A stretch of DNA of 64,000 nt from Nannobrachium achirus (lineage: Eukaryota > Chordata > Actinopteri > Myctophiformes > Myctophidae), in NCBI GenBank assembly GCA_963921795.1, contig OY997647.1, positions 56,806,668-56,870,667 of the forward strand, in the 5' to 3' direction. The notes under the pieces are model-generated. The model saw only the letters and a list, made by a program, of their open reading frames with translations. It searched no databases and was not told the origin of the DNA. The position numbers were made by a program, and so were the translations under genes. Shown here in pieces: positions 34,501-43,824 of the stretch; the stretch's first letter is position 1; every line of letters starts with the position of its first letter.

Positions 34501-37500
34501 ATAGGGTGGAATTTCAGGCCAGGGGAAGTCCCCACGTTCACATGATGGTATGGATCAAAGACGCACCGACGTGTGATGACCCGCGCGTCATCAAGTTCAT
34601 AGACACCTACGTCAGTTGCAAAATGCCTGACCAGTATGCAGACCCAGAGCTGCACAAAATTGTTTCTGAAGTTCAAATGCACAGCCGAAGCCACTCCAGG
34701 TCATGTAAGAAAGGAAACGTCAGTTGTAGATTTGGGTTCCCCAAATTACCAATGGACAAGACAATCATCACTGAACCGCCACATGACATCGAAGATGGCA
34801 GTGACGATGAGGCCGAAAAAGCTGAAAGCAGTGGTGGGCAGACAGCCCAACCACATGCACCTTTAAATGATGCCAAAGGTGACAACAAGGACCAAAACCA
34901 TGAAAACGTTGGTGGCAAGAAAGGGCAAAGGCAAAAAGGCAGGAGGCTCGAAACTAAAGAACAAATGCAAGCCAAAGAAAAGCTGGCACCCCTGAGGGAC
35001 ATGCTCTGTGACCCAAAAGCCTCATTCAAAGATTTGCCTGACCTGTTGGGCAAATGCAACATGACTGCAGAGGAATACCGGGAAAACGTGGACAACCTTA
35101 CCACTGCACGCAGCATTCACCTGGAACGCCGTCCTGATGAATGCTGGATAAATCCGTACAATCCCCCTCTGCTGCGAGTGTGGGATGCAAATATGGATAT
35201 CCAATACATACTGGATGATTACAGTTGTGCACAGTACATGATGGGGTATGTTGCAAAGCCGGAACATGAAATGTCCCAACTCCTTACCGAAGTGGTAAAA
35301 GAAGTTCGCAAGTCTAACCCCAACGCCAACAAAATGGATGAAATGAAACATATCATGCACACATACGTCCAGCACAGAGAGGTCAGCGCCCAGGAATCTG
35401 TCGCCCGAGTATGCAGTCTCCCACTTAAAAAGTGCAGCCGTCAAGTAATTTTCTTACAGACAGACGAGGATGGCCTGCGAATGAGTCAGCCCATGAGCAA
35501 ACTGAATGGGTTGGACCCAGACTCACAAGACGTGTGGATGGCAGGGATTCCTGAGAAGTACCTGAACAGGCCTCAGGAGCCAGAATTTGAACAGTTGTGT
35601 ATGGCCACGTTTGCCTCGGAATACAGGGTGGTGTACAAACAAGGGGGCGAAAACACAAAAGCACTGCTGAATGACATGGGCTTTGTTCAGAAACGAACTA
35701 AGCTCGATAAGGTGGCCATCATACGTTTCACACGTTTCTCTGAGCAGAAAACCCCAGAAAAGTTTTACAGACGGATGTTGAAACTGTACATGCCCCACAG
35801 AGAAGACGCCCAACTGAAAAGCAAGAGCTGTCCCACTTATGAGGAGTTCTACAAAAACGCTCACGTGCTTGTAGGTGAAAAACATAGGACACACTGGTCT
35901 GTGAAAAACATTGTTGATCAAAACAAAGCCAAATATGAAGGCCAGGGCAAAACAATTGACCAAGCTCTGGAAATGTTGCAAGCACACCAACCTATCCTTG
36001 ATGCATGGAAAACTTTTGATGCAGATGCAGAAGATGTTTCCCTCAAGCAGCGAACAGCCAGCGATCTACAAGAGAAAGACGCCGTACCAGACTACCAAGT
36101 GCAGGCCAACAACGGTAGGGCAATGCCAGGAATTGATGCTCCTGAATTGAATCCAGACTATGTCAGAAGCATGTTTCAAGGCCTCAACGAAATGCAAGCG
36201 TCCATTTTCTACACTGTGCGTCAATGGTGTTTGAAACGTGTCTGGCGACAGGAGCCTGCTCCGTTCTACTATTTCATCTCTGGGGGTGCTGGCTGTGGCA
36301 AGTCTCATGTCATCAAGTGCATATATCATGAGGCTACCAAGATTCTGCGCAAACTTCCCTACTTTCTCAATGAAGCAGACATGACCCAGCCGGCAGTTCT
36401 GCTGGCAGCGTTTACCGGCACCGCAGCTTTCAATATCTCTGGGAGAACCCTGCACTCATTGCTGAAGCTACCACAAAGTATGAAGGGCCCGTATAAATCG
36501 CTTGGAAATGCACTGGATGGGATGAGGGCAGCACTGTGGACTGCAGAGATCTTAATCATTGATGAGATATCCATGGTTTCTAACGACATCTTTAACTACG
36601 TCGACTTAAGACTCCAGCAAATCAAAGGCAACAGGAAACCCTTTGGTGGAATGTCTGTCCTGGCGGTCGGAGACTTCTACCAGCTGGCACCAGTTTGTAA
36701 CACAACGCTCTGCAATGCTGATGAGGTTGTGCGTGGTGTCTGGGCAAATTTTCTGCTGGCCGAACTTACAGAAATCATGCGTCAAAGAGATGATCGCATT
36801 TTTGCCGAACTCTTGAACAGGTTAAGAGTAAAGGAAAAGTCTGATCCTCTCAGTGCTGAAGACAGGGCTCTGCTCACACAGGCTTGCACAGAAAGAGAAG
36901 ACGGCCCATATGATGTCCTTCATATATTTGCTAGAAATTCAGAGGTCAAGACCCACAACAAAAAGGCTATAGCAACTCTTGGCACACCCATTTTCAGCGT
37001 TATGGCCCAAGATTTCTACAAGGACAGATGCTCAGGTCAAATGAAGCCGCTGGCCAAGGCCAACGAGAACGGGACCCAAAGCGACTTGGCAGAAATTCTC
37101 GAAGTTGCGGAAGGAGCGCGGGTCATGGTCATTAGGAATCTGGATGTGGAAGACGGGATCGTGAACGGCACGTTTGGAACGATAGCCAACATTGTTTTAA
37201 CCACTGCAAACGGATGTACGGTTGTGGACTTACTTGGCCTCAGATTGGATAGTCCCACAGCAGGTCAGAACTTCCGCAGGAAGATTCAAGGCCCAACAGA
37301 TGATTTGGTGTACATTCAAAGGTCTGAGGAGAACCTGGCCAACAAATCACTGGTGCGACGGCAGTTCCCCCTGAAACTGGCTTTTGGGTGTACAACCCAC
37401 AAAGTTCAAGGCATGACCGTCAGTTCTGCAGTGGTGTCTATGAAGATGATGCAAAACTCTGGAATAGCTTACGTTGCACTGAGCCGAACAACCTCGCTTC

Positions 37501-38336
37501 AAGGGCTCAGAATCAAACACTTTGATGAAAGCAAGATTTATGCCAACCCAAACATAAAAATGGCAATGCAGAACATGAATCGCGCTTCCTTCCAAGTGAC
37601 GAGACCACTGATGCATTTTGTGGAACAGTGGTCCGGGGGTCCCACATTAACCATTGTCCATCACAACACACAAGGACTGATGTCACACATTCACGACGTG
37701 AAGGCTCACCACGAGTTCAAACACGCTGATTTGTTGTTGATGACAGAAACTCATTTGTCTGGTAATTCCATTCCCACACAAGTTGAGCTGGACGGATACC
37801 AGTTGGTTACACATAACAGACATGGGTCTTATACCAGCGCCAACACTCAACACATTGCTACAAAAAAGGGAGGTGGAGTTGCAGTCTACTACAGGAGCAG
37901 TCTTCAAGCAGACCCTTGTAGGTTGGTTGAAAATGTCAGCGATGTGGAGTTTGCAGTTGTCAGAGTTGAGGCCCCAGTGAAAGCGCTCATAGCCACTGTC
38001 TACAGACCTCCAAAATACAAGGACAGCGACTTTTGTCTCAACCTTGGACGTCTCTTAGACTCTTTGGCCCTGATGGACTGCCAACCAATTGTTGTCTGTG
38101 GTGATTTCAATGAGGACCTCCTCAAGATGGGACACAAACCTGTTAAGGAGCTCTTTGAGTCCAAAGGCTACAGCCAGCTTATCGCCACTGCAACAACCCA
38201 AGAGCAGACCCTGATTGATCACATCTACATATCACAACCACAGACTTGCCTTCAGAAGGGTGTACTGCACACCTACTACAGTTACCATGATGCAGTATAC
38301 TGTGTCTTGACTTCAGCAGCACCAATTATGGAGTGA
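25013..38336 (+). CDS. Helentron (Helitron2) replicase, spliced, 15 coding exons, ~3,114 aa
   Basis: Large multidomain protein for rolling-circle transposition. Exons: 25013-25114, 25259-25339, 25486-25542, 26180-26290, 26390-26659, 26764-26857, 27159-27226, 27364-27459, 27555-27674, 28051-28119, 28545-28679, 28820-28921, 29323-29424, 29798-29905, 30507-38336. Every intron is GT-AG; all are phase 0 except the one after 26857 (phase 1). The 15 exons join without a stop or frameshift (505 + 2,609 residues). Order: basic N-terminus, SGNH hydrolase, Ser/Pro linker, two C76-like cysteine-protease domains, basic 21-residue repeats, Cys/His cluster, HUH Rep, Pif1-like helicase, EEP endonuclease. Rep-helicase-endonuclease is the known Helentron plan; SGNH and the doubled protease are additions. 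The start at 25013 is the first ATG after a good acceptor. An open frame this long argues for a recently active or constrained copy. Splicing is predicted from sequence only. Confidence 0.85.
26180..26290 (+). CDS. Coding exon 4: linker before the SGNH domain
   Basis: 37 codons in phase 0 between acceptor TTTTTAG and donor AAG|GTACTT. The product, starting [15 protein letters not shown] and ending in a Lys run, has no recognised domain of its own; it leads directly into the first SGNH block. Confidence 0.7.
26390..27459 (+). CDS. Coding exons 5-8: SGNH/GDSL-type hydrolase domain
   Basis: Four exons (26390-26659, 26764-26857, 27159-27226, 27364-27459) encode about 176 residues with the blocks of the SGNH hydrolase fold. 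Block I is VIGDSHLR with the nucleophile Ser at 26411-26413. Block II Gly lies in SYPGAKA. Block III Asn is in ATSNNIS (first Asn at 26576-26578). Block V is DNIHLS, with Asp at 27221-27223 at the end of exon 7 and His at 27367-27369 at the start of exon 8. All catalytic positions are therefore retained, split by a phase-0 intron. Family members are esterases, lipases or acetylhydrolases; an SGNH domain is also known in ORF1 of some CR1-like LINEs. The substrate cannot be read from sequence. Confidence 0.8.
27555..28679 (+). CDS. Coding exons 9-11: Ser/Pro/Gln-rich linker
   Basis: Exons 27555-27674 (40 codons, with GSPKK, PPTPIR and PRSPTVK), 28051-28119 (23 codons ending in LQQQQQQQ) and 28545-28679 (45 codons, DGSPESS to FPKASQ). 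All are phase 0 with consensus borders; the exon-11 acceptor follows a long CTTT pyrimidine run. The product looks disordered and carries repeated SP/TP dipeptides that could be phosphorylation sites. Confidence 0.7.
28820..29424 (+). CDS. Coding exons 12 and 13: tandemly duplicated exon
   Basis: Exons 28820-28921 and 29323-29424 are both 102 bp and phase 0 and encode related peptides: [26 protein letters not shown] and [26 protein letters not shown]. Intron sequence on both sides is also duplicated: TTTTGTTTGTTTCWATGTGCAG before each, ATATGTTTCTA..TATTTGACATGCT after each, then GTACAACCACAGTCTACT near 29120 and 29573. The duplication therefore covers at least 400-500 bp of genomic DNA. Confidence 0.75.
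29798..29905 (+). CDS. Coding exon 14: linker to the large exon
   Basis: 36 codons between acceptor TTTGTGTATAG and donor GTG|GTGAGG, with peptide [17 protein letters not shown]. It joins in phase 0 across a 601-bp intron to 30507. That intron holds two copies of a TAGCGCCACC-type repeat (30176-30200 and 30308-30330), related in core sequence to the satellite half-unit end. Confidence 0.65.
30507..31230 (+). other. Domain: C76-like cysteine protease (deubiquitinase-like), copy 1
   Basis: Residues 1-240 of the large exon. The putative nucleophile is the first Cys of [10 protein letters not shown] (codon 30651-30653). The Asp/His pair is in GFFDSHSR (His codon 31062-31064). The order Gln-Cys, ~135 residues, then Asp-x-His, with the hydrophobic strand [14 protein letters not shown] between, resembles the herpesvirus-tegument-type N-terminal protease fold (peptidase C76, Herpes_teg_N), a deubiquitinase family that I recall also being annotated next to Helitron domains in animal genomes. 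Assignment rests on motif recognition. It is not the OTU protease reported in many Helentrons. Confidence 0.65.
30507..38336 (+). CDS. Coding exon 15: protease-Rep-helicase-endonuclease, 2,609 codons
   Basis: Single exon open for 7.8 kb. The reading frame extends upstream to an ATG at 30465, but those 14 codons (Phe/Val-rich) are the pyrimidine tract and CAACAG acceptor of an intron, so the exon is placed from 30507, where ATG GAG ACG follows the AG. If this exon were used alone, 30507 would also be a good start. Stop TGA at 38334-38336. All core Helitron motifs are present without frameshift; see the domain entries. Confidence 0.93.
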   Translation: METDCFIHEVHLPGQPPTVVRASSCQGEILDNILDDPNDPNSKRSNSQCTCMALTFLAQQHEGMCFDTPSLDNVLENGDILYKGVITQHQYDNRLVLPYLAIEELPKQVFTESNVYSALWDNSDIKAGFVKSSACKSERTSERLPYLEESLQCLSENVTYAILIVAPECFALFRDTSGRYGFFDSHSRCAMGLPQPQGKAILLIFNDLRGLLGHLHKLFEERPLDVMFELLPVSFRIDDGTPGPSTAMSMSAARAATDHVLCETPGPSTYVTSTAAINCCSSDTPVQSTEVTALPAIDRSSSQTPRLSPNETITAALPKLRVFDLCVRSGRRQDNQSCQAVRASICQGDIVGQHLNKQCSCMALTFLAYHNDGVDFNTPSLDKVLYQGDALYKDLIRQPQFDQLLQEQCYLLSMEQLLYAKHISTNQNVYSVQLDMAKLKVGPLENTKGKNLSLAEQLQKSLLEEGVKHALLMVTPECFGVFRHSSGCYGFFDSHSRSAAGLFVLGGKAIMLTFQDLSALLCHLHKIFKDRHPGVSYELMPVAFELDNIGNTTPAEATHAAAVPTYTLSKLNKSRRRKNKRKLMQKQEECLEQNVPHANKTSNPLKGLRTSNPLLYYKMRYRIPEVCRKTLVARRNRWITDAVFRARVKAYRCERTQNYPEFKWRHKQQQRDRKRLNDPERRQRHIAQKVQRQRERLNDPEFRQRHMLQKAKNQRDRLNDPEFRQRHMLQKAKNQRNRLNDPEFRRHHIQRCAERQKQRRDVDVIFRIRHKLQCAMRIKRKSIHIVNRHLRLTMEAAMEEAISAFRESVKYGPTYVCTVCHRAMFSNQVRCCNRDTYKKNPSVVTACLTGKYVHTCNTECSDPCNVAQERRHEYICHCCHNNLDIGKMPSIAAANKLEPAPVPPELQLLNMLERQMIAKFLPFAKIISLPRGRQKAVHGAVVCVPSQVEALVNALPRSSNDDQLLHVKLKRHINFKGYQFFYTVNMTNVLAALRELKQTHPEYYDIVINDNATFDRFQDEQSGDEDATEETPAAFTDGQQQEPLHAITDEPQAHDELPPSPSTAGTTDEQPQQELRPGLTFDTCMQPPNIAQEILSFGEGIFSIAPAQGNRPVGIFAVSNLESMAFPGHFPDGRNTLHEVREVKLSPSRYFNARLFSVDTRFATDQTYLFYAQMATETHMATNSMSIQVRKGKKYTRDGRVLSNKMLQDKEEVETLVRNKDATRFMQPLRGTPSFWEKALRDLLAMSRQIGRPNWFVTLSAAEMRWPELINIIKAQQGEQGDYSQLDWVAKCQIIRTNPVTLMRIFSHRFDRAIDFLHSPARPIGEVVDYFYRVEFQARGSPHVHMMVWIKDAPTCDDPRVIKFIDTYVSCKMPDQYADPELHKIVSEVQMHSRSHSRSCKKGNVSCRFGFPKLPMDKTIITEPPHDIEDGSDDEAEKAESSGGQTAQPHAPLNDAKGDNKDQNHENVGGKKGQRQKGRRLETKEQMQAKEKLAPLRDMLCDPKASFKDLPDLLGKCNMTAEEYRENVDNLTTARSIHLERRPDECWINPYNPPLLRVWDANMDIQYILDDYSCAQYMMGYVAKPEHEMSQLLTEVVKEVRKSNPNANKMDEMKHIMHTYVQHREVSAQESVARVCSLPLKKCSRQVIFLQTDEDGLRMSQPMSKLNGLDPDSQDVWMAGIPEKYLNRPQEPEFEQLCMATFASEYRVVYKQGGENTKALLNDMGFVQKRTKLDKVAIIRFTRFSEQKTPEKFYRRMLKLYMPHREDAQLKSKSCPTYEEFYKNAHVLVGEKHRTHWSVKNIVDQNKAKYEGQGKTIDQALEMLQAHQPILDAWKTFDADAEDVSLKQRTASDLQEKDAVPDYQVQANNGRAMPGIDAPELNPDYVRSMFQGLNEMQASIFYTVRQWCLKRVWRQEPAPFYYFISGGAGCGKSHVIKCIYHEATKILRKLPYFLNEADMTQPAVLLAAFTGTAAFNISGRTLHSLLKLPQSMKGPYKSLGNALDGMRAALWTAEILIIDEISMVSNDIFNYVDLRLQQIKGNRKPFGGMSVLAVGDFYQLAPVCNTTLCNADEVVRGVWANFLLAELTEIMRQRDDRIFAELLNRLRVKEKSDPLSAEDRALLTQACTEREDGPYDVLHIFARNSEVKTHNKKAIATLGTPIFSVMAQDFYKDRCSGQMKPLAKANENGTQSDLAEILEVAEGARVMVIRNLDVEDGIVNGTFGTIANIVLTTANGCTVVDLLGLRLDSPTAGQNFRRKIQGPTDDLVYIQRSEENLANKSLVRRQFPLKLAFGCTTHKVQGMTVSSAVVSMKMMQNSGIAYVALSRTTSLQGLRIKHFDESKIYANPNIKMAMQNMNRASFQVTRPLMHFVEQWSGGPTLTIVHHNTQGLMSHIHDVKAHHEFKHADLLLMTETHLSGNSIPTQVELDGYQLVTHNRHGSYTSANTQHIATKKGGGVAVYYRSSLQADPCRLVENVSDVEFAVVRVEAPVKALIATVYRPPKYKDSDFCLNLGRLLDSLALMDCQPIVVCGDFNEDLLKMGHKPVKELFESKGYSQLIATATTQEQTLIDHIYISQPQTCLQKGVLHTYYSYHDAVYCVLTSAAPIME
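31230..31460 (+). other. Domain: Thr/Pro/Ser linker with four short repeats
   Basis: Between the two protease copies the protein repeats TPGPST, TPGPST, TPVQST and TPRLSP every 25-30 residues, each followed by an Ala/Thr-rich stretch. It is probably a flexible spacer. Internal repetition suggests it grew by local duplication. Confidence 0.7.
31460..32175 (+). other. Domain: C76-like cysteine protease, copy 2
   Basis: A clear homologue of copy 1: Cys in [10 protein letters not shown] (codon 31581-31583) and Asp-Ser-His in GFFDSHSR (His codon 31989-31991), with shared landmarks [30 protein letters not shown] and ELMPVAFEL. The two copies are diverged along their length but both keep every putative catalytic residue, which argues that both are functional rather than one being a decaying duplicate. 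Confidence 0.65.
32205..32905 (+). other. Domain: highly basic region with 21-residue repeats
   Basis: Lys/Arg-rich, starting [10 protein letters not shown]. Four 63-bp repeats begin at 32530, 32593, 32656 and 32719, each encoding [11 protein letters not shown] followed by a basic helix such as [10 protein letters not shown]. Repeats 2 and 3 are almost identical at the DNA level. A likely role is nucleic-acid binding or nuclear import. Confidence 0.75.
32945..33535 (+). other. Domain: Cys/His cluster and Helitron N-terminal conserved region
   Basis: [26 protein letters not shown] and ICHCCHNNL form a zinc-binding-like cluster (about 32950-33150). Next comes the block [20 protein letters not shown] (about 33270-33330) and a block ending [13 protein letters not shown]. 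This arrangement precedes Rep in many animal Helitron proteins (DUF6570-like). An acidic/Pro/Gln-rich linker follows (33545-33770). Confidence 0.7.
34060..35265 (+). other. Domain: HUH Rep endonuclease (Helitron_like_N)
   Basis: Motif 1 is in [18 protein letters not shown] (about 34260-34313). The metal-binding motif is [10 protein letters not shown] with the two His at 34533-34535 and 34539-34541. The catalytic tyrosine motif is YMMGYVAK, matching the Helitron form YxxxYxxK, with Tyr codons at 35235-35237 and 35247-35249. Between them lies a charged, probably disordered insert (about 34790-34985). The domain nicks and joins one strand to start and end rolling-circle replication. All catalytic residues are retained. 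Confidence 0.93.
36140..37580 (+). other. Domain: Pif1-like SF1 helicase
   Basis: Walker A GGAGCGKS at 36282-36305; [13 protein letters not shown] (motif Ia region); Walker [11 protein letters not shown] with Asp-Glu at 36561-36566; GDFYQLAPV (motif III); LTEIMRQ with Arg (motif IV); [31 protein letters not shown] (motif V) and [13 protein letters not shown] (motif VI). This is the complete Pif1/RecD2-type set seen in Helitron RepHel proteins. It would unwind DNA ahead of or behind Rep during transposition. Confidence 0.95.
37640..38330 (+). other. Domain: AP-endonuclease-like (EEP) C-terminus
   Basis: Endonuclease/exonuclease/phosphatase fold of the kind carried by Helentrons and LINEs. Landmarks: [19 protein letters not shown] (metal-binding Glu), [29 protein letters not shown] (Asp/Asn at about 38102-38110), LIDHIYIS and [10 protein letters not shown] at the C-terminus. 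The last motif is usually Ser-Asp-His; here the residue before His is Tyr (codon 38283-38285), so activity is uncertain. Its presence at the C-terminus places the element in the Helentron group rather than canonical Helitron1. Confidence 0.85.
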
Positions 38337-38995
38337 TGTGGTTGATGGGATTGCTTTCAGATGACGCTGACCCTATAAAGAGTTAAATTTGTGTATAGCA
38401 TTGGGGCACACATCGTCGGCAGTACAGAATGTCTACTTTGCCTCTCATCAACATGCCTGCCACTTTGACAGACAGTTATCTAACGTCATTGAGTTATCAG
38501 GGTCTCAGCAAAAAGTTGGCCATCTGCAACTTTATAATGTAAGGCAGATCGTTGCACATCAGGCAACTGAAGCATTGCCCTACCTGCGAATGATTACATG
38601 ATGTAATATCAATCTCTTACAGACCTATGTGCTGCCAAATGGCACACACTCGATCTGCCTTGCCTGCTGTATCAAATTTTATTTAAAGACCAAAAGTAAG
38701 AGTACAAGCTATTAGTAGATACATATAACTGAACCAAACAATTGCATGATGGCCAAGGGTGAAATTACATTTCAATATCTTCAATGTCACAGTGTCAAGG
38801 TTAATCTGTTTTGGAACCTATGTCTTGTACATGTGCCGAGACTGTGACCCACTACAAGGACAGAGAGGATGAGGAGAGAAATGTGGAAGTGTACAACCAC
38901 TTTTATTAAAGGAAAATAAAACATTCTATGTCCTTGATTATGAGTCCACAAGACTAATTCAAAACACCATCTCATGTTCATTGTTATGTTTAACT
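38337..38995 (+). other. 3' untranslated region with poly(A) signal
   Basis: No further coding similarity follows the stop. The first good AATAAA on the plus strand is at 38915-38920 (GGAAAATAAAACATT). Others occur in the repeat that follows (for example 39391-39396). Confidence 0.5.
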
Positions 38996-39009
38996 ATCCA
39001 ATGAATGCT

Positions 39010-39790
39010 TGCCAGGTCTATTTCCACTGTACCTATTAAAGTTTCTTTGTAAAATGATGTTACATTCTATTCAGATTCAGATTGAGAAAGAAAGAAAAAC
39101 ATGTTTCTTGTACTGTACCACTGGACATCTATTCTGTTTGGTCATTGACTTAATATACAGTAAGAGAAAAACGAACTTACACTGTGTGGTCTCCTTTAAT
39201 GTGTGAGACTGCTTTAATCATTCTTGGGGAAACTTTCTGATTCACATGGTATTTAAGGACCAAAAGTCATGTCTATGCTCATTGATTTAATATACAGTAA
39301 GAAACAAATGAACATGCTTGAGAAGTCTGTTTACACTGTACCTATTAAAGTTTATTTGTGAAATGATGTTACATTCTATTCAGATTGAGAACGAAAATAA
39401 AAACATGTTTATTGTACTGTACCACTGGCCATCTATTCTGTTTGCTCATTGACTTAATACAGTAAGAGAAAAACAAACTTACACTGTGTGGTGTCCTTTA
39501 TTGTGTGTGACTGATTTAATAAATCTTGGGGAAACGGTCAGATTCACATGAGATTATTTGTGAAATGATGTTACATTGTACTCAAGAGTCAGAATGAGGC
39601 AGAAAAGAAAAACATGTTTATTGTACTGTCCCACTGAACATCTATTCTGAATTCTCATTGATTTAATATACAGTAAGACAACTTACATTGATTTAATATA
39701 CAGTAAGACAACAAGGGACTTACACTGCGTGGTCTCCTTTATTGAGTGGGAGTGCATTTAATCATTTTTGAAGAAATGGTCTGTTTCACA
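39010..39790. repeat. Tandem repeat downstream of the Helentron gene
   Basis: Units with TGTGAAATGATGTTACATTC, ACATGTTTATTGTACTGT, CATCTATTCTGTTTGCTCATTGACTTAATA and CTTACACTGTGTGGTCTCC start near 39037, 39348 and 39555 (spacings about 310 and 207 bp, the last truncated). A short TTGATTTAATATACAGTAAGACAAC unit is further doubled near 39660-39712. Confidence 0.8.
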
Positions 39791-40934
39791 TGGGATATAA
39801 GTATGAAAAATGAAAGTACAAGGTCTGAGAACATAGAAATATAATTGAACTAAACAATTGCATGATGGCCCATTTGCTTAGATACTCATGTCCCATACGA
39901 ATACATATTCAACTAAAGTTAAACTTAAGGTAGGGTAAATGTTTTCTTTAGATTCAACATCAATACATTTATGGGTCTTAAAATCAATGCGATTTGAGTT
40001 ATAAAGGAAAAACAACATTTTTGGACGGACATCTTGGATTTCAGGGGCCGCCATCTTGAAATTTTGCTTGGCTACCGCTATTTTTGAAAAGAGTGGGAAT
40101 CAAAGCGTATATGTACCAAGTTTCATGCTTGCATCCCAAAGTGAACGATTCTTTTGAAATCACCCATTAATCTGCTTAGCTAATACAACAATTAAACTAG
40201 GAGATAGATTGTCAGGGTTTCAGTTATCTTTTTTCAAATATTTCACATATTCTATTCTATCGACATTTTCTTGAACATTTAGAACTCTCATGAAAACCAG
40301 AGCTGAGCCATAGATCTGTCCTATCCACACACAGTTTGCAGACTGAACTCCACAGCAATAAATGCTCTGCACTGTGTGTGGAGGCCTATAGGCCTGTAAT
40401 GTCAGGGGAACCACTCTAACAAAATGAATTGCTGCTCTGACATCATGCTTTGACTTCACTGTGATGTCACATTAACAGAATCACTTTTATGGCCAGACAT
40501 GGAGTTCCCTGATGTCATTAATATTAAGCCCAGATCTAACAAGACTTCATATGGGAATGCTCATATATGGAAGCCACATCAGCCATATTCCAATCCATAC
40601 ATGGCCAAGACGGACAGCCAAGACAGCCCATATCTGTGTGGCTGGTTCTGTACAGACAAGAATATCCATGTATAGGCATAAAAGCGTATAATGTCAGATA
40701 ACATAGCCATCCCAGGAGTTTCACATGAAATAACTGAATAAGTATGTTTGAGCTCTCACAGCATTTTTCCATATACAGTACATTGATCTCCATATAGAGT
40801 ATACCCTGGTCTCCATATGGGTAACCGGTCCGATATACATCACTGGCCACATAGCCAAGACATGGGCCGAGGCTGCTTGTTACCCTGAGCGTCTTACTAG
40901 TTTAGAAACGGGCAGTACGCAGGACTGTTGAGTA
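39791..40934. other. Dispersed repeats between two parts of the 3' tandem repeat
   Basis: No gene seen. 39880-39990 (CATATTCAACTAAAGTTAAACTTAAGG) resembles 47690-47770. The CATCTTGGATTTCAGGGGCCGCCATCTTG stretch near 40030 looks like common vertebrate repeat debris. 40497-40600 (GTTCCCTGATGTCATTAATATTAAGCCC, CATATATGG) resembles 56262-56325. Because the 3' repeat resumes at 40935, this may be an insertion, but no ends were found. Confidence 0.4.
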
Positions 40935-41190
40935 CCGAAAGCGTACCAAAAGTAATTTCTATGCTCATTGATTTCATATACAGTATGCCAAAAACTAACA
41001 TGCTTCACTGTACCCATTGAAGTTTCTTTTTGAAATGATGTGCCATTCTATTCACATTCAGATTGAGAATGAAAAGAAAAACATGTTTATTGTACTGTAC
41101 CACTGGACATCTATTCTGTTTGCTTATTAACTTAATAGACAGTAAGAGAAAAACAAACTTACACTGTGTGGTCTCCCTCGTCTTCCCGCT
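40935..41190. repeat. Displaced copy of the 3' tandem repeat
   Basis: Matches the 39-kb repeat in order: TCTATGCTCATTGATTT, CATTGAAGTTTCTTTTTGAAATGATG, ACATGTTTATTGTACTGTACC and CTTACACTGTGTGGTCTCC. It then breaks off. It marks where the repeat block continues after about 1.1 kb of other sequence. Confidence 0.75.
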
Positions 41191-41696
41191 TGATATAGGC
41201 TAATCACAAGTTCACAACAGGCAACAACTTTCTCAATTCTTCCTTCTAAAAACAGGCCAGCAGTGAGTGACTGAGTCTGATTTTAGGCTGATTTTAGGCT
41301 ATACATTATTGTGGCTGCGCTGGACTGGTGTACCGAAAATAGCCAAAGTAAAGCTCAGACACAGTCACAACAGCATGATGACAGATTCATGCACTCGACA
41401 TGTGAGCTTGTATATCTGCTATTTTCTTCCACCACTTTACACAGCATAACTTATTATAATTAGGCATATATAACACTACAGTTCATAATGGGAATATCCT
41501 ATGATCTTGATTGAAATATCAACACATTCACGAGCCAGTCGGACGCCAACGTGGCTGTGTCAATGACACCGTAAAGACGCAGAGCAAGGCGACGCAGCCA
41601 GTGGAGCCCTACGCAGCCAACATGTTGTCTAAACAGAGGCGTTCTCAAGGCTGTGTTATATCTCATGAAATATTCATGCGATTACGTCGCCATTGT
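41191..41696. other. No gene recognised; half-copy of the AAATAGCAGATCTACAAGC hairpin
   Basis: 41402-41426 reads GTGAGCTTGTATATCTGCTATTTTC, the right arm of the dispersed hairpin. A 70-codon frame at 41511-41723 has no recognised similarity and runs into a satellite fragment. Confidence 0.4.
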
Positions 41697-41835
41697 AAGG
41701 CAGATCAGAAAGAAAGTTACTAGCACACCATTCCCGGCCAAGCCGCACGTGTTGCTGTATATATTGCAAGGGTGGCGTTAATGGTGGGGGACTAGTAGCG
41801 TGGGAAACTTTGGAGAATCGTATGGACAGAAAGAA
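41697..41835. repeat. Diverged fragment of the satellite spacer
   Basis: GTTACTAGCACACCATTCCCG, then AGTAGCGTG, AACTTTGG and ATCGTATGGACAGA, in the same order as in the satellite spacer (for example 4641-4765), with substitutions. This is an old copy outside the main arrays. Confidence 0.7.
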
Positions 41836-41867
41836 AGACAAAGGTAAATAAATACATAAATAAGGCA

Positions 41868-42025
41868 CAGTACACTACAGCACAGTCAGGTACAGTACAG
41901 TACATTACAGTACAGTACAGTACAGTACAGTAAGGTATAGCACAGTACAATAAGATGCAGTACAGTACAGTAAGGTACAGTACAGCACAGTAAGGTACAG
42001 TACAGTACAGTAGACTACAGTAAGG
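41868..42025. repeat. TACAG pentanucleotide tract
   Basis: GTACAGTACACTACAGCACAG and similar, as in the 819-bp units. It leads at 42080 into the same unique sequence (CCATCGCCTCACACAACAGG, CACTGTACCAATTGAAACTTG) as the 819-bp unit, so this is a diverged relative of that unit. Confidence 0.85.
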
Positions 42026-42077
42026 AAGCAGGCGTGGACTCTAGATGTGAGCAACCCGAAGGGCTGCGAACTTCTAG

Positions 42078-42970
42078 TATATCACAACCGCCAACAAACA
42101 CATTAATGTTATCCACTCACTCACACCATCGCCTCACACAACAGGTAAAAAAGCATAGTCCATTAATTAGGCTAGACACTGTACCAATTGAAACTTGAAA
42201 GGCGGAAGCAAAAGATTACATAAGTGCACAGACCATCAGAAAAGTCACTGACGTGAGCTGAACTGTTGCTGTTTAGCCTAATATAATCCAAATGTTTTAG
42301 ACTTCCACAACTGACATCCAACTGTCTGCTTAGGGGCCAGGGCCTAAACTTTCAATCATGATTTCACCTGTCTTTTATGACATCATCACAGTGTCAGCAA
42401 ATGAATCAATCAAATATTTTCATTTTTGTCTCACCGCAGCAGAAATATTGCAGGAAGAAATTATGACACAATTCATCTATAAGCAAAAGCTCTATCTGAA
42501 GGCCTGTGTCGTGTGAGTGTCTTATGATATTTGGTATCATGTCGTATTTTTCAGACTAGTCCACAATAAAACTAAACAGCTCTGGCCACCACTTGACTCA
42601 GATCAGTATCACAGCATGCCTGGTCGCACTGACTCACCTTACAACCCTCTGCTAAATAGTTGACTCTCTTTCATAGATCCTTTGTGCATAGTGTTATTGC
42701 AAAGTAGCAAGTACCACTAACTTCAACTTCCTACTAACAACCTGTGTGTTTCTGTGTGTCTGTCTGAGTCCATCAGCACACCACAAGAGAAATGAAAACG
42801 TCCATGCTGTACGCTAAAATGGATGCGTTTTACGGAACACAGGACAAATAATAAATTATGACACAATTCATCACCCCCAACAAACACATTAATGTTAGCC
42901 ACTCACTCACACCATCGCCTCACACAACAGGTTAAAAAGCATGGCGCATTGATTTGGCTAGACACTGTAC
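42078..42970. repeat. Two partial relatives of the 819-bp unit
   Basis: CACTCACTCACACCATCGCC..CAACAGG..GGCTAGACACTGTACC occurs at about 42114-42185 and again at 42899-42970. In between are CTGTCTGCTTAGGGGCCAGGGCCTA (~42331) and a CTGTGTGTTT..CAGCACACCACAAGAGAAATGAAAACGTCC block (~42740-42870) that recurs at 43905-44110. No gene seen. Confidence 0.7.
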
Positions 42971-43588
42971 TAGGGATGTTAATCGACGCATTATTGGCGA
43001 ATCGACGCGTCGCGGCCGAAAATCGACGCGTCGATCGACTTTTTTCACTTTTTTTTTTCGCTAAGCAGCAGCTGAGAGGAGAGCAGCACAACGGCGCATT
43101 ACTTTAAACAACACAACGTATGCTGCACCGGTGCACCCATCAGAACTTGCATCAAAGCCCTAATAATAATGATAATACATGATTGCTCTTCATTGTTAGC
43201 ATGGAGTCTGTTCTCTAGAGACTAGAAGCGGAGTGACAATAAGTCCATGGAACGTGCAGGAGCGCTGACCGCTCGCTCTCATATATCCCCGGTGTGTCGC
43301 ATTAACGTTAACGACGAGTAGTGTGGTTTGTGATCATCGCACACAACGGCGACGCTGCCATTAACAAGCGAGCTTTCGTGTCAAGCGTGCATGCAGAGGC
43401 AGGAGGTAAACAAAAGCATCCAGTCCATAGAGATACAGTCAGGCAAGTCAGCGCGCACTGCTATGACGCGCACATCAGCACGGTCCAGCAGTGTTTCTCA
43501 ACCAGTAGTCCGCGGACCTGACTAGCGCCGCATGCATGTGAATGCACAACACATGCAGGCGGCATGCACTCGTCTCCGACACAGACAG

Positions 43589-43623
<35 letters not shown>

Positions 43624-43824
43624 CACACACACACACGGTCCTCTCACATATGGAAAACATTAACGCTTATAACGTTTTTGAACGATTAAAACCTTTTTTG
43701 GGGGAAAAACTTTTGAAAAATAAAAAAATATATATATTTTTCGACTTTTCGACTCGTACTTTTTGAGTCGCGGTGAGCGTGAGTCGATCGACGCGTCGAT
43801 TTCCGATTTTTTTTCACATCCCTA
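42971..43824. mobile_element. Non-autonomous hAT element, 854 bp, 8-bp TSD CACTGTAC
   Basis: Ends are TAGGGATGT and ACATCCCTA, perfect 9-bp inverted repeats, flanked by CACTGTAC at 42963-42970 and 43825-43832. The uninterrupted target, CTAGACACTGTACCAATTGAAACTTG, is visible in the 819-bp units (4826, 5645, 6464), which fixes both ends. Subterminal ATCGACGCGTCGAT motifs lie at both ends. Internally there is a (CA)n tract (about 43588-43636) and no transposase-like frame. Confidence 0.93.

Noticed and set aside
32349-36589. Long minus-strand frames opposite the Helentron gene (140-174 codons)
   Set aside because: They mirror the sense codons, show no motif, and overlap Rep and helicase blocks that are clearly coding on the plus strand.
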